DNA of 64,000 nt from Perognathus longimembris pacificus (taxonomy: Eukaryota > Chordata > Mammalia > Rodentia > Heteromyidae): positions 73,207,300-73,271,299 of the forward strand of contig NC_063164.1 of NCBI RefSeq assembly GCF_023159225.1. Reading direction: 5' to 3'. How positions within the stretch are numbered: the stretch's first letter is position 1; each line of letters opens with the position of its first letter. Of the stretch, positions 23,710 to 36,773 are shown piece after piece. The notes under the pieces were generated by a model, which had not been told where the DNA came from, ran no database searches, and was given only the letters and a program-made list of their open reading frames with translations. The position numbers and the translations under genes were made by a program.

Positions 23710-24640
23710 TAATAAATCTTACAATATTTGAGAAAATATAGAAGATCTAAATAAATGATGAGAGATATCACATTCACCGCTAGAACATACAATGCACTTA
23801 TAATAACAACTCTGTACCAACATAGCTGGAGATTCCATGCAGTTTCAATAAAACTCTCAGTGAATGTTTTGTTATAGAATTAAGAATATAACTCTTAAAT
23901 GTATGTGAAAATACAAAGTAACAAGCAGAGCTTAAAAATATTTTCAAAGTAAAAGGCACATTTGACTGATTACAAGGATTCCTGTTAAGAAATCAAATTT
24001 ATATAATATATCTATAAGTATAGATATATACACTAATGAAGTTGAGGAATGAATCAGTGAGGTCAACATATACATAAAGGGTTGTAAACAATGTGTAAAG
24101 AGAAAAAATGTGTTTGAGCAAATGTGTTACAATATTGGAATTAGGAAAAGATATGCTACTTATGATACCAAATTCATAACCCATGTGAGAAAAAATATGT
24201 TAAGGTGGACATTTTCACAAGAATTTGCTGATGGAATTTGTCCTGCTGGGACTCTCTGACTTTCCAAGTCTTCAGGGGTACCTGTCTGAGGGGAGGGGAG
24301 AAGTTCACCATTGTTTACCCAATCATCTTAATTGGAAACAATCTTATAATGACCAGAAACATTTGATCCTGCTCTGAAAAAAAAAGAATTTGCTGATGGG
24401 AGTGGGAGATTATGTAAATGCACAGAGAATATACAGGAATACTGTTCATGATTACATTACAGAGCAATGGGGGACGGATGACCTTTTCCACAAATTATGA
24501 AAGATAGATTGGATTGCCATATGGAAAAGAAAATCAGTCTTTATTTTAAGCAGGAAGAAATAAATTCCAAACCAATTGCAAAGTGAATTAAGAAATGTAA
24601 AATAATAAGTCTTATTATATTGTATCTGTTCAGTACAGTG
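23710..24640. other. intergenic DNA
   Basis: Nothing recognised. Confidence 0.5.
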
Positions 24641-24649
24641 AAAGATTTT

Positions 24650-24780
24650 GTCTTTTAGAAAACCATCTATTGAGGGAGAAAATGGGGTAAGAAAGGAAAG
24701 GGGTGACATTGACTGTGAAGCACTGTACTCATCCCTGATGTATGCAATTGTAACCCCTTTGTGCAAATAATTATTAGTAA
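24650..24780 (+). mobile_element. old L1 3' UTR tail
   Basis: gagggagaaaatggggtaag, aaaggggtgacattgactgt, ctgatgtatgcaattgtaac and cccctttgtgcaaataatta follow the 3' UTR pattern of older L1s. Confidence 0.55.
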
Positions 24781-24794
24781 TAATGATAATACCT

Positions 24795-24975
24795 ACTCTT
24801 TTTCATTCTTGTGTAATATCTAATACTAATTAATTGGTTCTTAATGTGTCAGGTACTATTCTATAAGCTTTCCTATGACTAATTTGCTTAATTATCTTAA
24901 TAATTCTATGAAATCACCAGGCAATCTTACTAGTTGAGGACTAGAGACAAAGAAGGGTTAATTAAATTCTCTTAT
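24795..24975 (+). repeat. MIR SINE relic
   Basis: gtgtcaggtactattctata, agctttcctatgactaattt and aattctatgaaatcaccagg match the order of the MIR core (tgccaggcactgttctaagc...ctcatttaat...ctatgaggtagg). MIR is an ancient tRNA-derived mammalian SINE. The 3' region is weak. Confidence 0.7.
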
Positions 24976-25394
24976 TTTGTTGTTTTTGGCATGTTATAAA
25001 ATAAAATGTTAAAGAACTAACAAGTATTGACTCTCAAGCCTGGACTGATTCTTTTTTTCTGTACAAGACTAGATTTAAGTCATATGATCTTAGTCTCAGT
25101 TTCCTTGTACTCAAAAGAAATGATACATCATGCCAGTATTAACTGTGGGAGATGTGAAATTCAAATAGGAATCTACATAAAAGGGTTTATGAACATAAAT
25201 TATGGGCTAAGGGTAGAGGAAAGACAATAGAGTATAGGAGATACTAAGGGTTCTGAGTCAACAGATAAGCAGGAATCCCAACCTTTCCTTTCTACTCAGA
25301 TTTCCTTGACAAGTTCCCTGATGTTTCTCACCCATTTCCTCCCGGATTATGGAGGTAATATTGAGTTGGTAATGTGTGATGGTCATTGCTGTGA

Positions 25395-25575
25395 ATCATA
25401 TATTCTGTTTAACATCTGCTAACTCATTTAATGGAGTGGCCCCATGAAAGTGTATATGATATTCACATTTAGATGGCAAAATTGAAGCACAGGCTTTGCC
25501 TAAGTAATATCTTCAAAGTTAAACAGCTAATAAGTGGCAGAGGCTGGATTTAACCCAGATTTAATCTATTACTTT
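25395..25575 (+). repeat. MIR SINE relic
   Basis: aacatctgctaactcattta, agatggcaaaattgaagcac, aggctttgcctaagtaatat, taaacagctaataagtggca, gaggctggatttaacccaga: the classic MIR 3' order (gaggaaactgaggcacag...gctagtaagtggcagagc). Confidence 0.85.
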
Positions 25576-25668
25576 TTCATTCTTTTACTGTGAAAATAAA
25601 ATACAAGTACAATGACATTTGGGAAAAACAAATACAGTGGATACATAAAATAAATAAATGGTAAATAT

Positions 25669-25902
25669 CATCTCTGTTTTTTCTTTTCCTTTCTTATTTT
25701 TGCCAGTCGTGGGGCTTGGACTCGGAGCCTGAGAACTGTCCCTGCTTCTTTCTGCTCAGTGTTAGCACTCTACCACTTGAGCCACAGCACCACTTCCCAC
25801 TTTTTCTGTTTATGTCGTGCTGAGGATTTGAACCCAGGGCTCCATGAATGCTAGGCAAGCACTCTACCAGTAGGCCACATTCCCAACCCTCATCTCTGTT
25901 TT
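25669..25902 (-). mobile_element. IDL-Geo SINE with 12-bp TSD
   Basis: Core 25681-25890 on the minus strand: tgccagtcgtggggcttgga, ccacttgagccacagcacca, gatttgaacccagggctcca and cacattcccaacc. TSD catctctgtttt occurs at 25669-25680 and 25891-25902. More diverged than the copies with pure tails. Confidence 0.92.
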
Positions 25903-26826
25903 AATAAGCTAAGAATTTATGTGTCAAGCACAGATAGATGCAATACATTCAGGAACTGGTAAACCAAACTATAACAGAAAAAGAAACAAATTTGAATAAG
26001 TATTAGGCAAGCATAAAGGCCATTCTTAGATGAGAGGATGAAAGCACAGAGATGTGAAAAATTGAATAATTAGCAGTAATATAGATATAAGTAAAAAATA
26101 GAGATAGTGTGTTTAAAGAAGGAGTAAATATTTGTCAGTGAGAATGTTAGGAGTTGGAGACTTAGTGCAATAGGTACTTCAAACTCTCTGACAAAGGCCT
26201 TTAAATTAGCTTTTTTTAATTTTTGAAGTTTTGGGTGCTACATAAAAGTTATGTGACTCCACAGACTGCCAGTAAGCAAGAATTGGTACACTAGCAACCA
26301 GCCCTGTCCTCAAATCTTCATATAAAGCTTTATAGATTAACTCTTTAGAATTAAACAGAGCAATCTGTCACTTGACTTTTCTATGACATTCAAGATACTA
26401 AAGTTTAAAAGAAAAGATTGATTTAGACACAAGTTTAATGGAATTAAAAATGTGTGATTAATGACATCTGTTTTTTAGGCAAGATATCTGAAGTAAAATT
26501 AATTAATGCTTTATATGAATTTCACATAACACTGTACTTTGCCTAAAACAAGGGGAAAATTTGTTAAGTTTTTCTTAATGTTAAGAAAAATGAATACCTG
26601 CTAGACATTAGATTATATAATTGCATGGTCTTTACTTTTGTCTCACTATTCCCTCCTGAATTTCAACATTATTTAAATATCATAAATGCATTTTTTAGTG
26701 TTATGAGTATCTGAGTAGCCAGAAAATATCCAATTTCATCAGCTTATAAAAAGGAGAAGCTCACTATGAGCTTAGATGATTTTGCCTCTAAGGCATCGTA
26801 CTGTGTAATGAACTAGGTTAAATATG

Positions 26827-26868
<42 letters not shown>

Positions 26869-27414
26869 GATGTGTTAGAAAAATAAAATAAAAACAGTGA
26901 AGAGAGGCATGCATTTCCAACAAAATGTTGTAATGGTATGAACAAAAATGCATAAATATGCATCATGAAGCATTCACCATATTTTAAAAAATTTTGACTT
27001 CAAACCTCTGTAGAGACAAAACCTAAAAATACAGTAGTCTGAATGAAAATTGTGACTTCACTTTATCACCTCATGAAAACTTTCTAATCCCTCTAAGTAA
27101 AACTAGATTTGAGATATTAAGTCCATTAGGAATTAGACATAGGGAGAGTACCTGGAAGGTTACGCTATTATGTCAGCCTGGAATTTAGACTGAAGAGTAT
27201 AAGTGTTTATATCCATGGTCCTTTATACTGGAGATTGTCTTGTGGTAACATATATGGAAAAACTGGTGCTGTTTACTGCTCAAAATACTGTACTTAGCAA
27301 ACCAGGGGCTATCTACAGGAGCTTGCCTATAATCTGGAATATGTATTTAAAAGGATATCTAAAGTGCATTCATGTATTTTCAGTATAATTAAGATTATTC
27401 ATCGTCTTTTCTTA
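25903..27414. other. intergenic DNA with a TG microsatellite
   Basis: No gene or other repeat recognised outside the microsatellite at 26830-26864. Confidence 0.5.
26830..26864. repeat. (TG)n microsatellite
   Basis: About 17 uninterrupted TG units. The H/T-repeat reading frame on the other strand is an artefact. Confidence 0.97.
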
Positions 27415-27540
27415 CTTTAAATGCAACACACTGATCAAGATGCATTGCATTCATAAACTTCTTTGATGTATATGACACTACCTTTTTACAAGTATCTAAC
27501 TATTTTAAAAATTAAAAATCAATAAAATGCAACAGTTACA
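27415..27540 (+). mobile_element. old L1 3' UTR-like repeat, plus orientation
   Basis: Read in reverse complement it shows gtttatgaatgcaatgcatc and ttgatcagtgtgttgc, matching the repeats at 11370 and 39150. It ends in an A-rich run (ttttaaaaattaaaaatc), supporting retrotransposon 3'-end identity. Confidence 0.5.
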
Positions 27541-27984
27541 TGAATAAGAAATCAGTATTTCTTAAACAGAACTAAAGCTATAGAATTTCCCTAACATGGG
27601 CAATGTTATAGAACACGTTGCTGTGTTACAGTTAGAGCCTATAAAGAGTGAGGCAAATGGTTGATTAATGATATGTTTGGGTTGTAACTTGAAGCCGGAA
27701 TTCTTCATTTCTATGCTACATTCTCTAACGTGGTTTATTATTTATGATTCATATAGAATGAAGTTGCTGTATATGAGTTTTCAAATAACTACTTTGGATA
27801 ACTTGAGCTGAATGAGTACTGAGAAATGTGGCCTAAGATGAGAAGAGAATTAAAGGAAAAAATGTTTCTATCAGTTTCCAGTTAGAAGGTCACATTAATA
27901 GAGAAGAAATACACTACACAGAATATCTAAAACTATGTAAAGAGGAGATATTAAAAATGTGTTCCCTGTGCATGTTGGTCTAGA

Positions 27985-28265
27985 ATCCTGTAGAATTTAT
28001 CATATCCCAGTGTATTCTAGATCTATTTTCCACATTGCAGAGAGAAAATGCACCATTTGTCTTTCTGAGATTGGGTTACCTCACTTAACACAATTTGTTC
28101 TAGTTCCATTCATTTCCCTACAAAGGACGTTATTTTATTCTTTCTACTAGCTGTGTAAAATTCCATTGTGAATAAGTACCACAACTTTTATATCCACTCA
28201 TCTATTGTGGGGCATCTGGATTGTTTCCCTAGCTTGGTTATTTGAATAGTGAGGCAATGATTATG
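27985..28265 (-). mobile_element. ancient L1 ORF2 C-terminal fragment
   Basis: gtctttctgagattgggtta, cctcacttaacacaatttgt, taaaattccattgtgaataa and tggggcatctggattgtttc are the inverted equivalents of the L1 ORF2 3' end (compare 12650-12800). Heavily diverged. Confidence 0.8.
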
Positions 28266-28289
28266 AATGTGAAGGTATCTTTATGATAT

Positions 28290-28762
28290 CCTGACTCACC
28301 AAGTGACACAAAAAGAGGACACTCTTAAAAGAGAAGCACAAAAGCACAAAGCCTATGAGCCTCTTCATATCAACATAAAATTATATATATATTATATATT
28401 TATATATATACACATATATATTCCAAGATATGGAAACAAGGGACCTTCCTTTTAATTTTTTATATTTTGATAATGATGTCTCCTTTTCCATATGTGTGTT
28501 GTATTCAAGTGTATATCTTTAGGAGGTTTGTAGAGATGGTACATAACTCAAGGGAAGAAGGGTGGAAAAGGGCAGTAATGGAGCTTAATGGACACTGATG
28601 AAAGTAAATTGTAAAACTGGTGAGGATTCAGGCAGGAGGCAATAGGCAAGAGTGAGGGAACAGAGGACACTGTACAAAAAGGAAGTGTGCTCAGTTAATT
28701 GTAATCTCTCTGTACATCGCCTCCATAATAACAATAAAATAAATTAATTTAAATATAAAGGT
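28290..28762 (+). mobile_element. old L1 3' UTR with tail
   Basis: gaagggtggaaaagggcagt, agaggacactgtacaaaaag, tgtaatctctctgtacatcg and aataacaataaaataaatta follow the L1 3' UTR order. An AT simple repeat at 28382-28424 interrupts the left part. Confidence 0.65.
28382..28424. repeat. (TA)n-rich tract
   Basis: Mixed tatata/tatatt run. Confidence 0.85.
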
Positions 28763-28859
28763 GTCTTTCTGTTATTTCTTTTCTCCAAACCCTGCACTTA
28801 TGATTCTATGTTTTTCTATGAATGAAGGCATCACAGAGAGATGAAAGTGCTTTATTTAG

Positions 28860-29218
28860 ATTAGCTTTTATTAGCAAGAATTAATTGAAAAAGGAATTTA
28901 TTGTGATGTTTACCCATGTCCATGTATATAACATACGTGGCTCAAAATCATATTGTCTATATTATTCTTTCTCAGCCTCCTCCTTTCCCCGCATAAAGAA
29001 TTATAATGAATTTTTCATGGTGTTTATTATGCTGTTTTCATGTATATATATAAAATGTATTTCTATACAATTTGTGTCCCTCCCAATGCTCTTGTCATAT
29101 AGTAATAATTGGTATAATAATAGATATTACATGTAAGTGAAATAATGGTATTTGTCTTTCTGAGCTTGGCTTATCTCACTTGAGATGACCATCTCCACTT
29201 CTATGAGTTATCCTCTAA
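28860..29218 (-). mobile_element. ancient L1 fragment split by L1-C, left part
   Basis: gtctttctgagcttggctta, tctcacttgagatgaccatc and the continuation across L1-C at 38969 (tgattaatactccactgtat, atgtaccacattttcattat) are inverted ORF2 C-terminal sequence. L1-C inserted into this relic. Confidence 0.75.
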
Positions 29219-29233
29219 ATGATATAATTTCTT
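29219..29233. repeat. TSD of L1-C, left copy
   Basis: atgatataatttctt, 15 bp, repeated exactly at 38954-38968. Confidence 0.95.
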
Positions 29234-32221
29234 TTTAAAAATTTTATTGTCAATCTGATGTATAGAGAGGTTACAGTTTCATACCTTCGGCATTGGATAC
29301 ATTTCTTGTACTGTTTGTTACCTCGTCCCTCATTCTCCCCTTCCCCTGCCTTTTCCCCTTACACCACCCCTCCCATGAGTTGTTCAGTTCATTTGCAACA
29401 AACAGTTCTGCAAGTATTACTTTTATAGTCATTTGTCTTTTTTACCCTGTCTCTCCATTTTGGTATTCCCTTTCAGTTTCCTAGATCTAATACCAGTATA
29501 CACGGTTTCCAATGTACTCAGATAAGATACAGAGATAGTGCAGGTACAACCACAGGAAGCAGATAGAAGAAGATGATCAATAAGAGAAGCTACAGTTACA
29601 CATAGCACTTTGAAAATACTTGCAGCAGTGATATAACAATCAGTTCCAAAACATGGAGTTCATTTCACTTAGCTTCATCTTATGTATTCATAAGGGTATT
29701 GCTATTGGTCTCTAGAGATTATCTGCTGTGACTTGCCTAAATCTGTGCTAATTATTCCCTATGAGGGAGAGCATAGAGTCCATGATTCCTTGGGTCTGGC
29801 TCACTTCACTTAGAATAACTTTTTCCAAGTCCTTTTATTTCCTTACAAATGGGGCAATGTCATTATTTCTGATAGAGGCATAAAATTCCATTGTGTATAT
29901 GTACAACATTTTCCTGATCCATTCATCTACTGAGGGGCATCTGGGTTGGTTCCATATTCTATCTATGACAAATTGTGCTGCGATGAACATTGTTGTGCTG
30001 GTGGCTTTCGTGTGTTCTTGTTTGTGGTCTTTTGGATAGATGCCCAAAAGTGGGGCTGCTGGGTCACAGGAGAGCTCTATGTTTTAGCCTTCTGAGGAAT
30101 CTCCATACCTCATGCCAGGGTGGCTGAACCAGTTTACATTCCCACCAACAATGAAATAGGGTTCCCTTTTGGCCACTTCCCCTCCAACATTTGTTATTGT
30201 TAATTTTGTTGATATAGGACATTCTTACTGGGGTGAGATGGAATCTCAATATTGTTTTGATTTGCATTTTTTTTATGGCCAGTGATGTAGAGTAGTTTTT
30301 CATATGTCTCTTGGCCATACTCATTTCCTAATCAGAGAAGTCTCTTTTTAAGTCTTTAGCCCACTTGTTGAGGGGGCTATTGGTTCTTTACGGTGTTGAT
30401 TGGGAGAAATGCATTTTTTTTTTTAGTTCTGCATATATTTTAGATATGAGTCCTTTTTCTACTGTATGGCCGGTAAAAATGTTTTCCCAATCTGTGGGTT
30501 TCTGTTTATCTTGCGAGCTATGTCCTTAGCCATGCAGATGCTCTGCAGTTTGATGCAGTCCCATTTGTCCATCATTTCTTTGATTTGTAGCCTTTCTGGG
30601 TCTTTGTTAAGGAAGTTCCTTCCTGTCCCAAGGAGCCCAAGTGTTTCTCCTACTTTTTCTTGTAGTATTTTCAGGGTATCTGTTTTTATTTCAAGGTCTT
30701 TGATCCATTTGGAATTGATTTTGGTGCAGCATGATATACAAGCATCTAGTTTTAGTTTGTTGCAGGTGTTGAACAAGTTTTGCTAGCACCATTTTTAAAG
30801 AGGCTATATTTCTTCCAGACTATTGTTTTAGCGCCTTTATCAATGATTAAGTAGGCATAGTTCTGCGGGTTCATTTTTGGGTCTTCAGTTCTGTTAAATT
30901 GGTCTTCAGGCCTGTTCTGGTGCCCATACCAAGCTGTTTTTATTACTGTAGCTTTATAATACAGCTTGAAGTTGGGTATTGTAATTCCTCCAGCACTGTT
31001 CTTTCTGCTTACAATTGTTTTTGCTATTCTGGATCTTTTATTGTTCCATATGAATTTCTGGATTGCTTCCTCTATTTTATTAAAAATGGTGTTGGGATAT
31101 ATTAATATTGCATTGAATTTGTGGATAGCCTTTGGTAATATTGCCATTTTGATTATATTAATCCTCCCAATCCAGGAGCATGGGAGGTTTTTCCATTTCC
31201 TTAGTTCTGTGTTAATTTCATTTTTCATGTTTTTAAAGTTTTCATCATAGAGGTCTTTCACTTTTTTGGTTAAGATTATTCCTAGGTATTTTATGTTTTT
31301 TGAGGCTATTGCAAAAGGAGTTGTTTTCCTGATTTCAGCCTCGGTCATTGGGTCGTTAGCATAGAGAAAAGCCATTGATTTTTGATGGTTCATTTTATAC
31401 CCTGCAACTTTGCCAAAGTTTTCGTTCAGCTCTAGTAGCTTGGGGGTAGAGTCTATGGGGTTCTTTAGGTATACGATCATGTCATCTGCAAAGAGAGAAA
31501 GTTTAAATTCTTCTTTTCCTATTTTGATCCCCTTTATATTTTCTTTTTGCCTAATTGCTTTGGCTAGGAATTCTAGTTCTATGTTGAGAGCAGGGGAGGG
31601 AGTGGACATCCCTGTCTTGTTCCTGATTTTAAAGGGAATGGCTTTAGTTTTTCACCATTTAGAGTTATGCTTGCTGTTGGTTTGTCAAAAACTACCTTGA
31701 TTATATTCAGGAATGTTTCCTGGAATCCCAATTTTTCCAGACCTTTTATCATAAATGGGTGCTGGATTTTATCAAACACCTTTTCCACTTCCAGAGTTAT
31801 AAGCATGTGGTTCTTTACCTTGCTCCAGTTGATGTGGTGGATTACATTAATTGGCTTGCATATATTGAACCAACTTTTTACATCCCTTGGATGAATCCAG
31901 TTTGATCGTGTTGTATGATTTCTTTGATGACCTTTTGAAATTGATTGGCCAGAATTCTCTTGAGAATTTTTGCATCAATGTTCATCAGGGAAATCGGTTT
32001 ATAGTTCTCTTTCTGTGATGAGTCCCTGCCTGGTTTTGGGATGAGGGTTATACTGGCTTCATAGAATGTGTCTGGTAGTGAACGTTCTCTTTCAATTTCA
32101 TTGAAGAGTTTGAGAAATATTGGTGTGAGTTCTGTTTTGAAGGCCTTGTAGAATTCTGCTGTAAATCTGTCTGGACCTGGGCTTTTCTTGGATGGGAAAT
32201 CACTTATTACCATTTCTATTT

Positions 32222-32870
32222 CTTTTTTTTTCTTGCTTACTTTTATTTATTTATTTTTTATTATTAAATTTTATTGATAAGATGATGTGCAGAGAGGGTA
32301 TATTTACATAATAAGGTAGTGAGTACATTTCTTGTCGTATTTGTTACAACCTCCTTCATTTTTATTTTTGTTTCCCAGTTCAGATAAGCATGTATACAAT
32401 ATCCAGTGTACTAGAATCATATACAGTGACCACAGGGGGTACATCAAAGGAAATTCACGTAGTACATTAAACAATGACATCAGTAAAATCTTCCTATTTC
32501 CATCTCTTGGAGTTCATTTTGCTTAACCTCATCTTATATAATAATATGTATGTAGCTATTGAGACCTTTTAATGTTTATTTAATAATTGCTTGCTTTTAG
32601 AAAGATGATGTAAAGTCACTGACCAAAATATTTAGAAATACCATTTGAAAATAAATTTGTTGCTTTACAGACATGATCTTTACTGTTCTCCCCTCCCCCT
32701 CCAACAACCACATATCAGGGAGACCATGCGCCTTTGTCCTCTGTGCTCTAGGCTTGTCTCACTCAATATCATTTGTTCAAGATCTGACCATTTCCCTGTG
32801 AATGCCATTATTTTATCATTTCTTTTTCTTGCCATTACGATTACCTTTTTTTTAAGTACACATTAAACAA
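32222..32870 (-). mobile_element. old L1 3' end within composite block
   Basis: T-rich start, aaattttattgataagatga, agtgagtacatttcttgtcg, then, after a gap, agggagaccatgcgcctttg and gcttgtctcactcaatatca: inverted 3' UTR and ORF2 tail of an older L1 subfamily. Confidence 0.75.
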
Positions 32871-33099
32871 GAGATTGATTATCTAAAATCAAATGTAACA
32901 CTTTTGAAAGAGACATATTCTAAAATAACTGATTTCAATGACAAATTAAAAATTTACTGAGTAGTCTGATTTCTAAGTTTAATATCTTGCTATTAATTTC
33001 ATTAAACATATTGACTATTTTTTCAGTAGGCAGACAGTATTCTTTGTTAGCTCTCTCTACTCCAGTTGCTGCTCACCACACAATCTGAGCCTGTTTTAA

Positions 33100-33440
33100 G
33101 AGTTCTTTTCTAAAAAATGGATTTACATTCACAAGGCTTTTATCCTGTTTGGGTTCTCCAATGCAAACTGAGTTTTCTTCCAGGTGAAAGAAATTCCACA
33201 TCTATTACATTCCTAACGTTTCTCACATGTGTGTATTCTCTTAGGCCTGCTAAAGTGAGTTTTGGTTGAAAGACTTTCTATGTTTACAAGGTTTCTCAAC
33301 TGTGTGAATTCTATTGTCCATGCCAAGGTCTGTCCACATTTGTTGTATTCACAAGATTTCTCTCCTGTATGTTCTCTGATGAACATGAAGGTCTGTCCCA
33401 CTTCCAGGTGAAAGAATTTCCGCATTTGTTACATTAGAAC
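33100..33440 (-). pseudogene. C2H2 zinc-finger gene fragment
   Basis: On the minus strand a frame at 33213-33425 contains EHTGEKSCEYNKCGQTLA and PKRIHTCEKR. After a stop at 33213-33215 it continues as ECNRCGISFTW. The HTGEK linker followed by C-x2-C is diagnostic of tandem C2H2 (KRAB-type) zinc-finger proteins, which bind DNA and often silence retroelements. Spacing between fingers and the second His pair are eroded and stops are present, so this is a relic. It does not identify the parent gene. Confidence 0.8.
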
Positions 33441-33464
33441 TTGCCGCTTGTGGTCCATTCTTTC

Positions 33465-33746
<282 letters not shown>

Positions 33747-33804
33747 TCATAGGTTTGAACTTGAGGTGTTTTTCTAATGGCTACAGCTCTATTACTTTAA
33801 GATT

Positions 33805-33885
33805 GCTGGTGGTTAATTAGAGATAAGAGTCGCAGAGACTTTCCTGCCCAGGCTGGTTTGCACCAGGATGCTCAGATTTCAAGCT
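33805..33885 (-). repeat. composite SINE remnant
   Basis: gctggtggttaattagagat, agactttcctgcccaggctg and gtttgcaccaggatgctcag match the centre of the B1-like/Geo-like composite SINE. Confidence 0.6.
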
Positions 33886-33970
33886 TGTTGTGTAATACTC
33901 TCGGTTTTCCATGGGACACATCTCCTGGAATGAGGAGTTAGGCCATTACCAGGCAGAGGATCTGAACTGG

Positions 33971-33972
<2 letters not shown>

Positions 33973-34022
<50 letters not shown>

Positions 34023-34035
34023 AGAGAGAGGAGAT
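33973..34035. repeat. (GA)n microsatellite
   Basis: About 24 GA units followed by a degenerate cagagagaggaga tail, ending where L1-C sequence resumes. Confidence 0.95.
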
Positions 34036-35489
34036 GCTGGATATGGGTCTGTTTAGAAGGTTTAAATCTTCATCGTTGAGTTTGGAGATATCAATTTTTT
34101 CTAGGAAATCATCCATTTCTTCCAAGTTCTCAAATTTGTTGGCATAAAGGTTCACAAAATAGACCCTTATTGTGTTCTGAATTTTGGTTATTTCTGTGGT
34201 GATGTTACCTGTTTCTTCTCTGATCTTGTTTATTTGAGTGTGCTGCCTTCGTTTTTTGGTCAGGTTTGTTAGGGGTCTATCTTGTTAATTTTTTCAAAGA
34301 ACCAAGTGTTTATTTTGTTGATCCTTTTGATTTTTTGTCTCTAATTCATTTAATTCTGATTTGAATTTAATTATTTGCTTCTTTCTATTGACTTGGGGTT
34401 TGGCTTGTTGTTCTCTTTCAAGGAGATTAAGGTTCTGCCTTAAATAATTGAATTGCTGTTTATCCAGTTTGTTGGTGTATGCACTCAGAGATATAAATTT
34501 TCCTCTGAGTACTGCCTTTGCTGTGTCCCAAAGGAGCTGGTACTTTGTGTACTCATCTTGGTTGAATTCCATAAACATCTGAATTTCTGTTTTAATTTCT
34601 TCAGTGACCCACTGATGGTTCAGCAGTGTGTGTTTAGCCTACATTAGTTGTATTATTTTCTGTGGTGGCTGTTTGAGTTAAGCTCTAATTTTATTCCATT
34701 GTGGTCTGAGAGAATGCAGGAAATGGTTTTGATACTTCTGAATTTGTACAGATTTTCTTTGTACCCTAAGATGTGATCTATTTTGGAGAATGTTCCATGT
34801 GCTGCTGAAAAGAATGTGTATTCTTTTGTTGCTGGATGGAATATTCTGTAGATGTCGGTTAAGTCTAGTTGGTCTAAGCAATTGTTTGTTCTGTGGTTTC
34901 TTTGTTCAGTTTTTGGTGTGTTGATCTGTCCAGAGGTGACAGTGCATTGTTAACTTCCCCAACTATCAATGTGTTGGGTCTATGAGTGTTTTTAGAGTCA
35001 GCAGTGTTTGTTTGATGAAGTTGTGTGCTCCTGTATTGGGTGGGTAGATATTTAGGATGGTTATATCTTCCTGTAGGAGTGTTCCCTTTATTAGTATGTA
35101 GTAACCTTCTTTGTCTCCTCTTGCCTTTTTAAATTTGATGTCAATTTTGTCTGATACTAGGAATGCAACTCCGGCTTGCTTATGGCGTCTATTTGGGGTC
35201 TATGGGGTAGATTTGATTCCAGCCTTTCACTTTTAGAAGATGCTTACTTTTGCTGGATAGATGTGTCTCTTGGAGGCAGCAGAAAGATGGATCTTGATTT
35301 TTGATCCTACTTATGAGCCTATGTTGTTTGATTGGAGAATTAAGTGCATTAATGTTGAGAGTTAAGATTGAGAGATGATCATTTGTTCCTTTCATTACAG
35401 CTATTTTGTTAAAAGCTGTGTCTTCCCAATTCTTGATCTAATATTCTGGTTTTCTATTTAGGGTTCATTTCTCTGTCTGTATTGTGATC

Positions 35490-36773
35490 TTAATTATTTT
35501 CCCTGTGTAGTACATCTTGGAGGATTTTCTGTAAAGCTGGTTTGGTGGAGATATATTGTTTCAGTTTTTTCCTTACTGTGGTAGACTTTTATTTGACCTT
35601 TGGCTATGAATGAGAGTTTAGCTGGTACAGTATTCTTGGTTGGTAGTTTGTTTTTTGTTTTTTGGGTTTTTTTTTTTTTTTTTTTGGCCAGTCCTGGGCC
35701 TTGGACTCAGGGCCTGAACCATCCCTGGCTTCTTCCCACTCAAGGCTAGCACTCTGCCACCTGAGCCACAGCGCCCCTTCTGGCCGTTTTCCATATATGT
35801 GGTGCTGGGGAATCGAACTGAGAGCCTCATGTGTAGGAGGCAAGCATTCTTGCCACTAGGCCATATTCCCAGCCCCCTGGTAGTTATTTTTATTGAGGGT
35901 TTGGTATACCTCATTCCAGGCTCTCCTTGCTTTCATGGTCTCTGCTGAGAAGTGTGGAGTAATTCTGCTTGCTTTTCCTTTATATTTGATTGTTTTCTTC
36001 TCCCTATCAGCTTTAAGAATTATTTCCTTGGACTCTGTTGATCTTGTTTTGATCACAATGTGTCGGTGGGATGTCCTATTCTGGTCAGGTCAGTTTGGAG
36101 TTCTAAATGCTTCTTGTATAGGTCTAATCTTCTGGATATTTGGGAAGTTCTCAGCTAATATTCTGTTAAATAGGTTGCCTATTCCATTAACTTCTTCCTC
36201 TAGGTTTTCCTCAATACCTATTAGCCATAAATTGGGTTTCCTGATTGTGTCTTGGAGCTCGTGGAGTGATCTGTTTTGTTGACTGGATTTGTTTTGTATT
36301 GATTTTTTATCTTTTTCCATAGATTCTAGGGAATCTTCAGCTCCTGAGATTTGATTCTCTGCTTCAGTTAGTCAGGACTTTAGGCTAGCTACTTAATTTT
36401 GAATCTCTTTTTCTTCTGATTGGACTTTCCTGACGATTTCCATGTCCTTGGTATAATTATATTTTAGGTCCTACATGGACTTCTTTACTTCATTAACTTC
36501 ATTAATTTGGTTTTGAATGCTGTCTCTCAAATCTTTTAGCTGGGTAGCTATCTTTTCATTTGACTCTTGAAGTTCATTTATCTCTCTATTTGTTGAGACC
36601 ATGAAATCGTCTATTACTTTATGGAAGGATTGCTGTATTGATTCAAACTTTCCATTTATCATGTTTATCAGTAGACTTTGTAGAGCATTTTGAGGGTTCT
36701 CTTCTATGTCTTTGATTGACTGCTCTGCTTCCTGCATGTTTTCAGTGGGAGATAAGACTCCATTGTTTGCCAT
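35490..36773 (-). pseudogene. L1-C ORF1, disrupted
   Basis: Starts MANNGVLSPTENMQEAEQ, followed by a coiled-coil region (NREINELQESNEKIATQLK) that stops at 36471-36473. It then continues in another frame through KPNLWLIGIEENLEEE (the RRM-like core) and a C-terminal domain with RHIVIKTRSTESKE. It has several stops and is split by an IDL-Geo SINE at 35649-35877. The final stop is at 35490-35492. Its sequence is clearly different from L1-A ORF1 in the N-terminal half. Confidence 0.88.
35641..35885 (-). mobile_element. IDL-Geo SINE inside L1-C ORF1, short TSD
   Basis: Core 35649-35877: T-run, ggccagtcctgggccttgga, ccacctgagccacagcgccc, ggggaatcgaactgag, atattcccagcccc. An 8-bp repeat tggtagtt is at 35641-35648 and 35878-35885. 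Confidence 0.93.
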
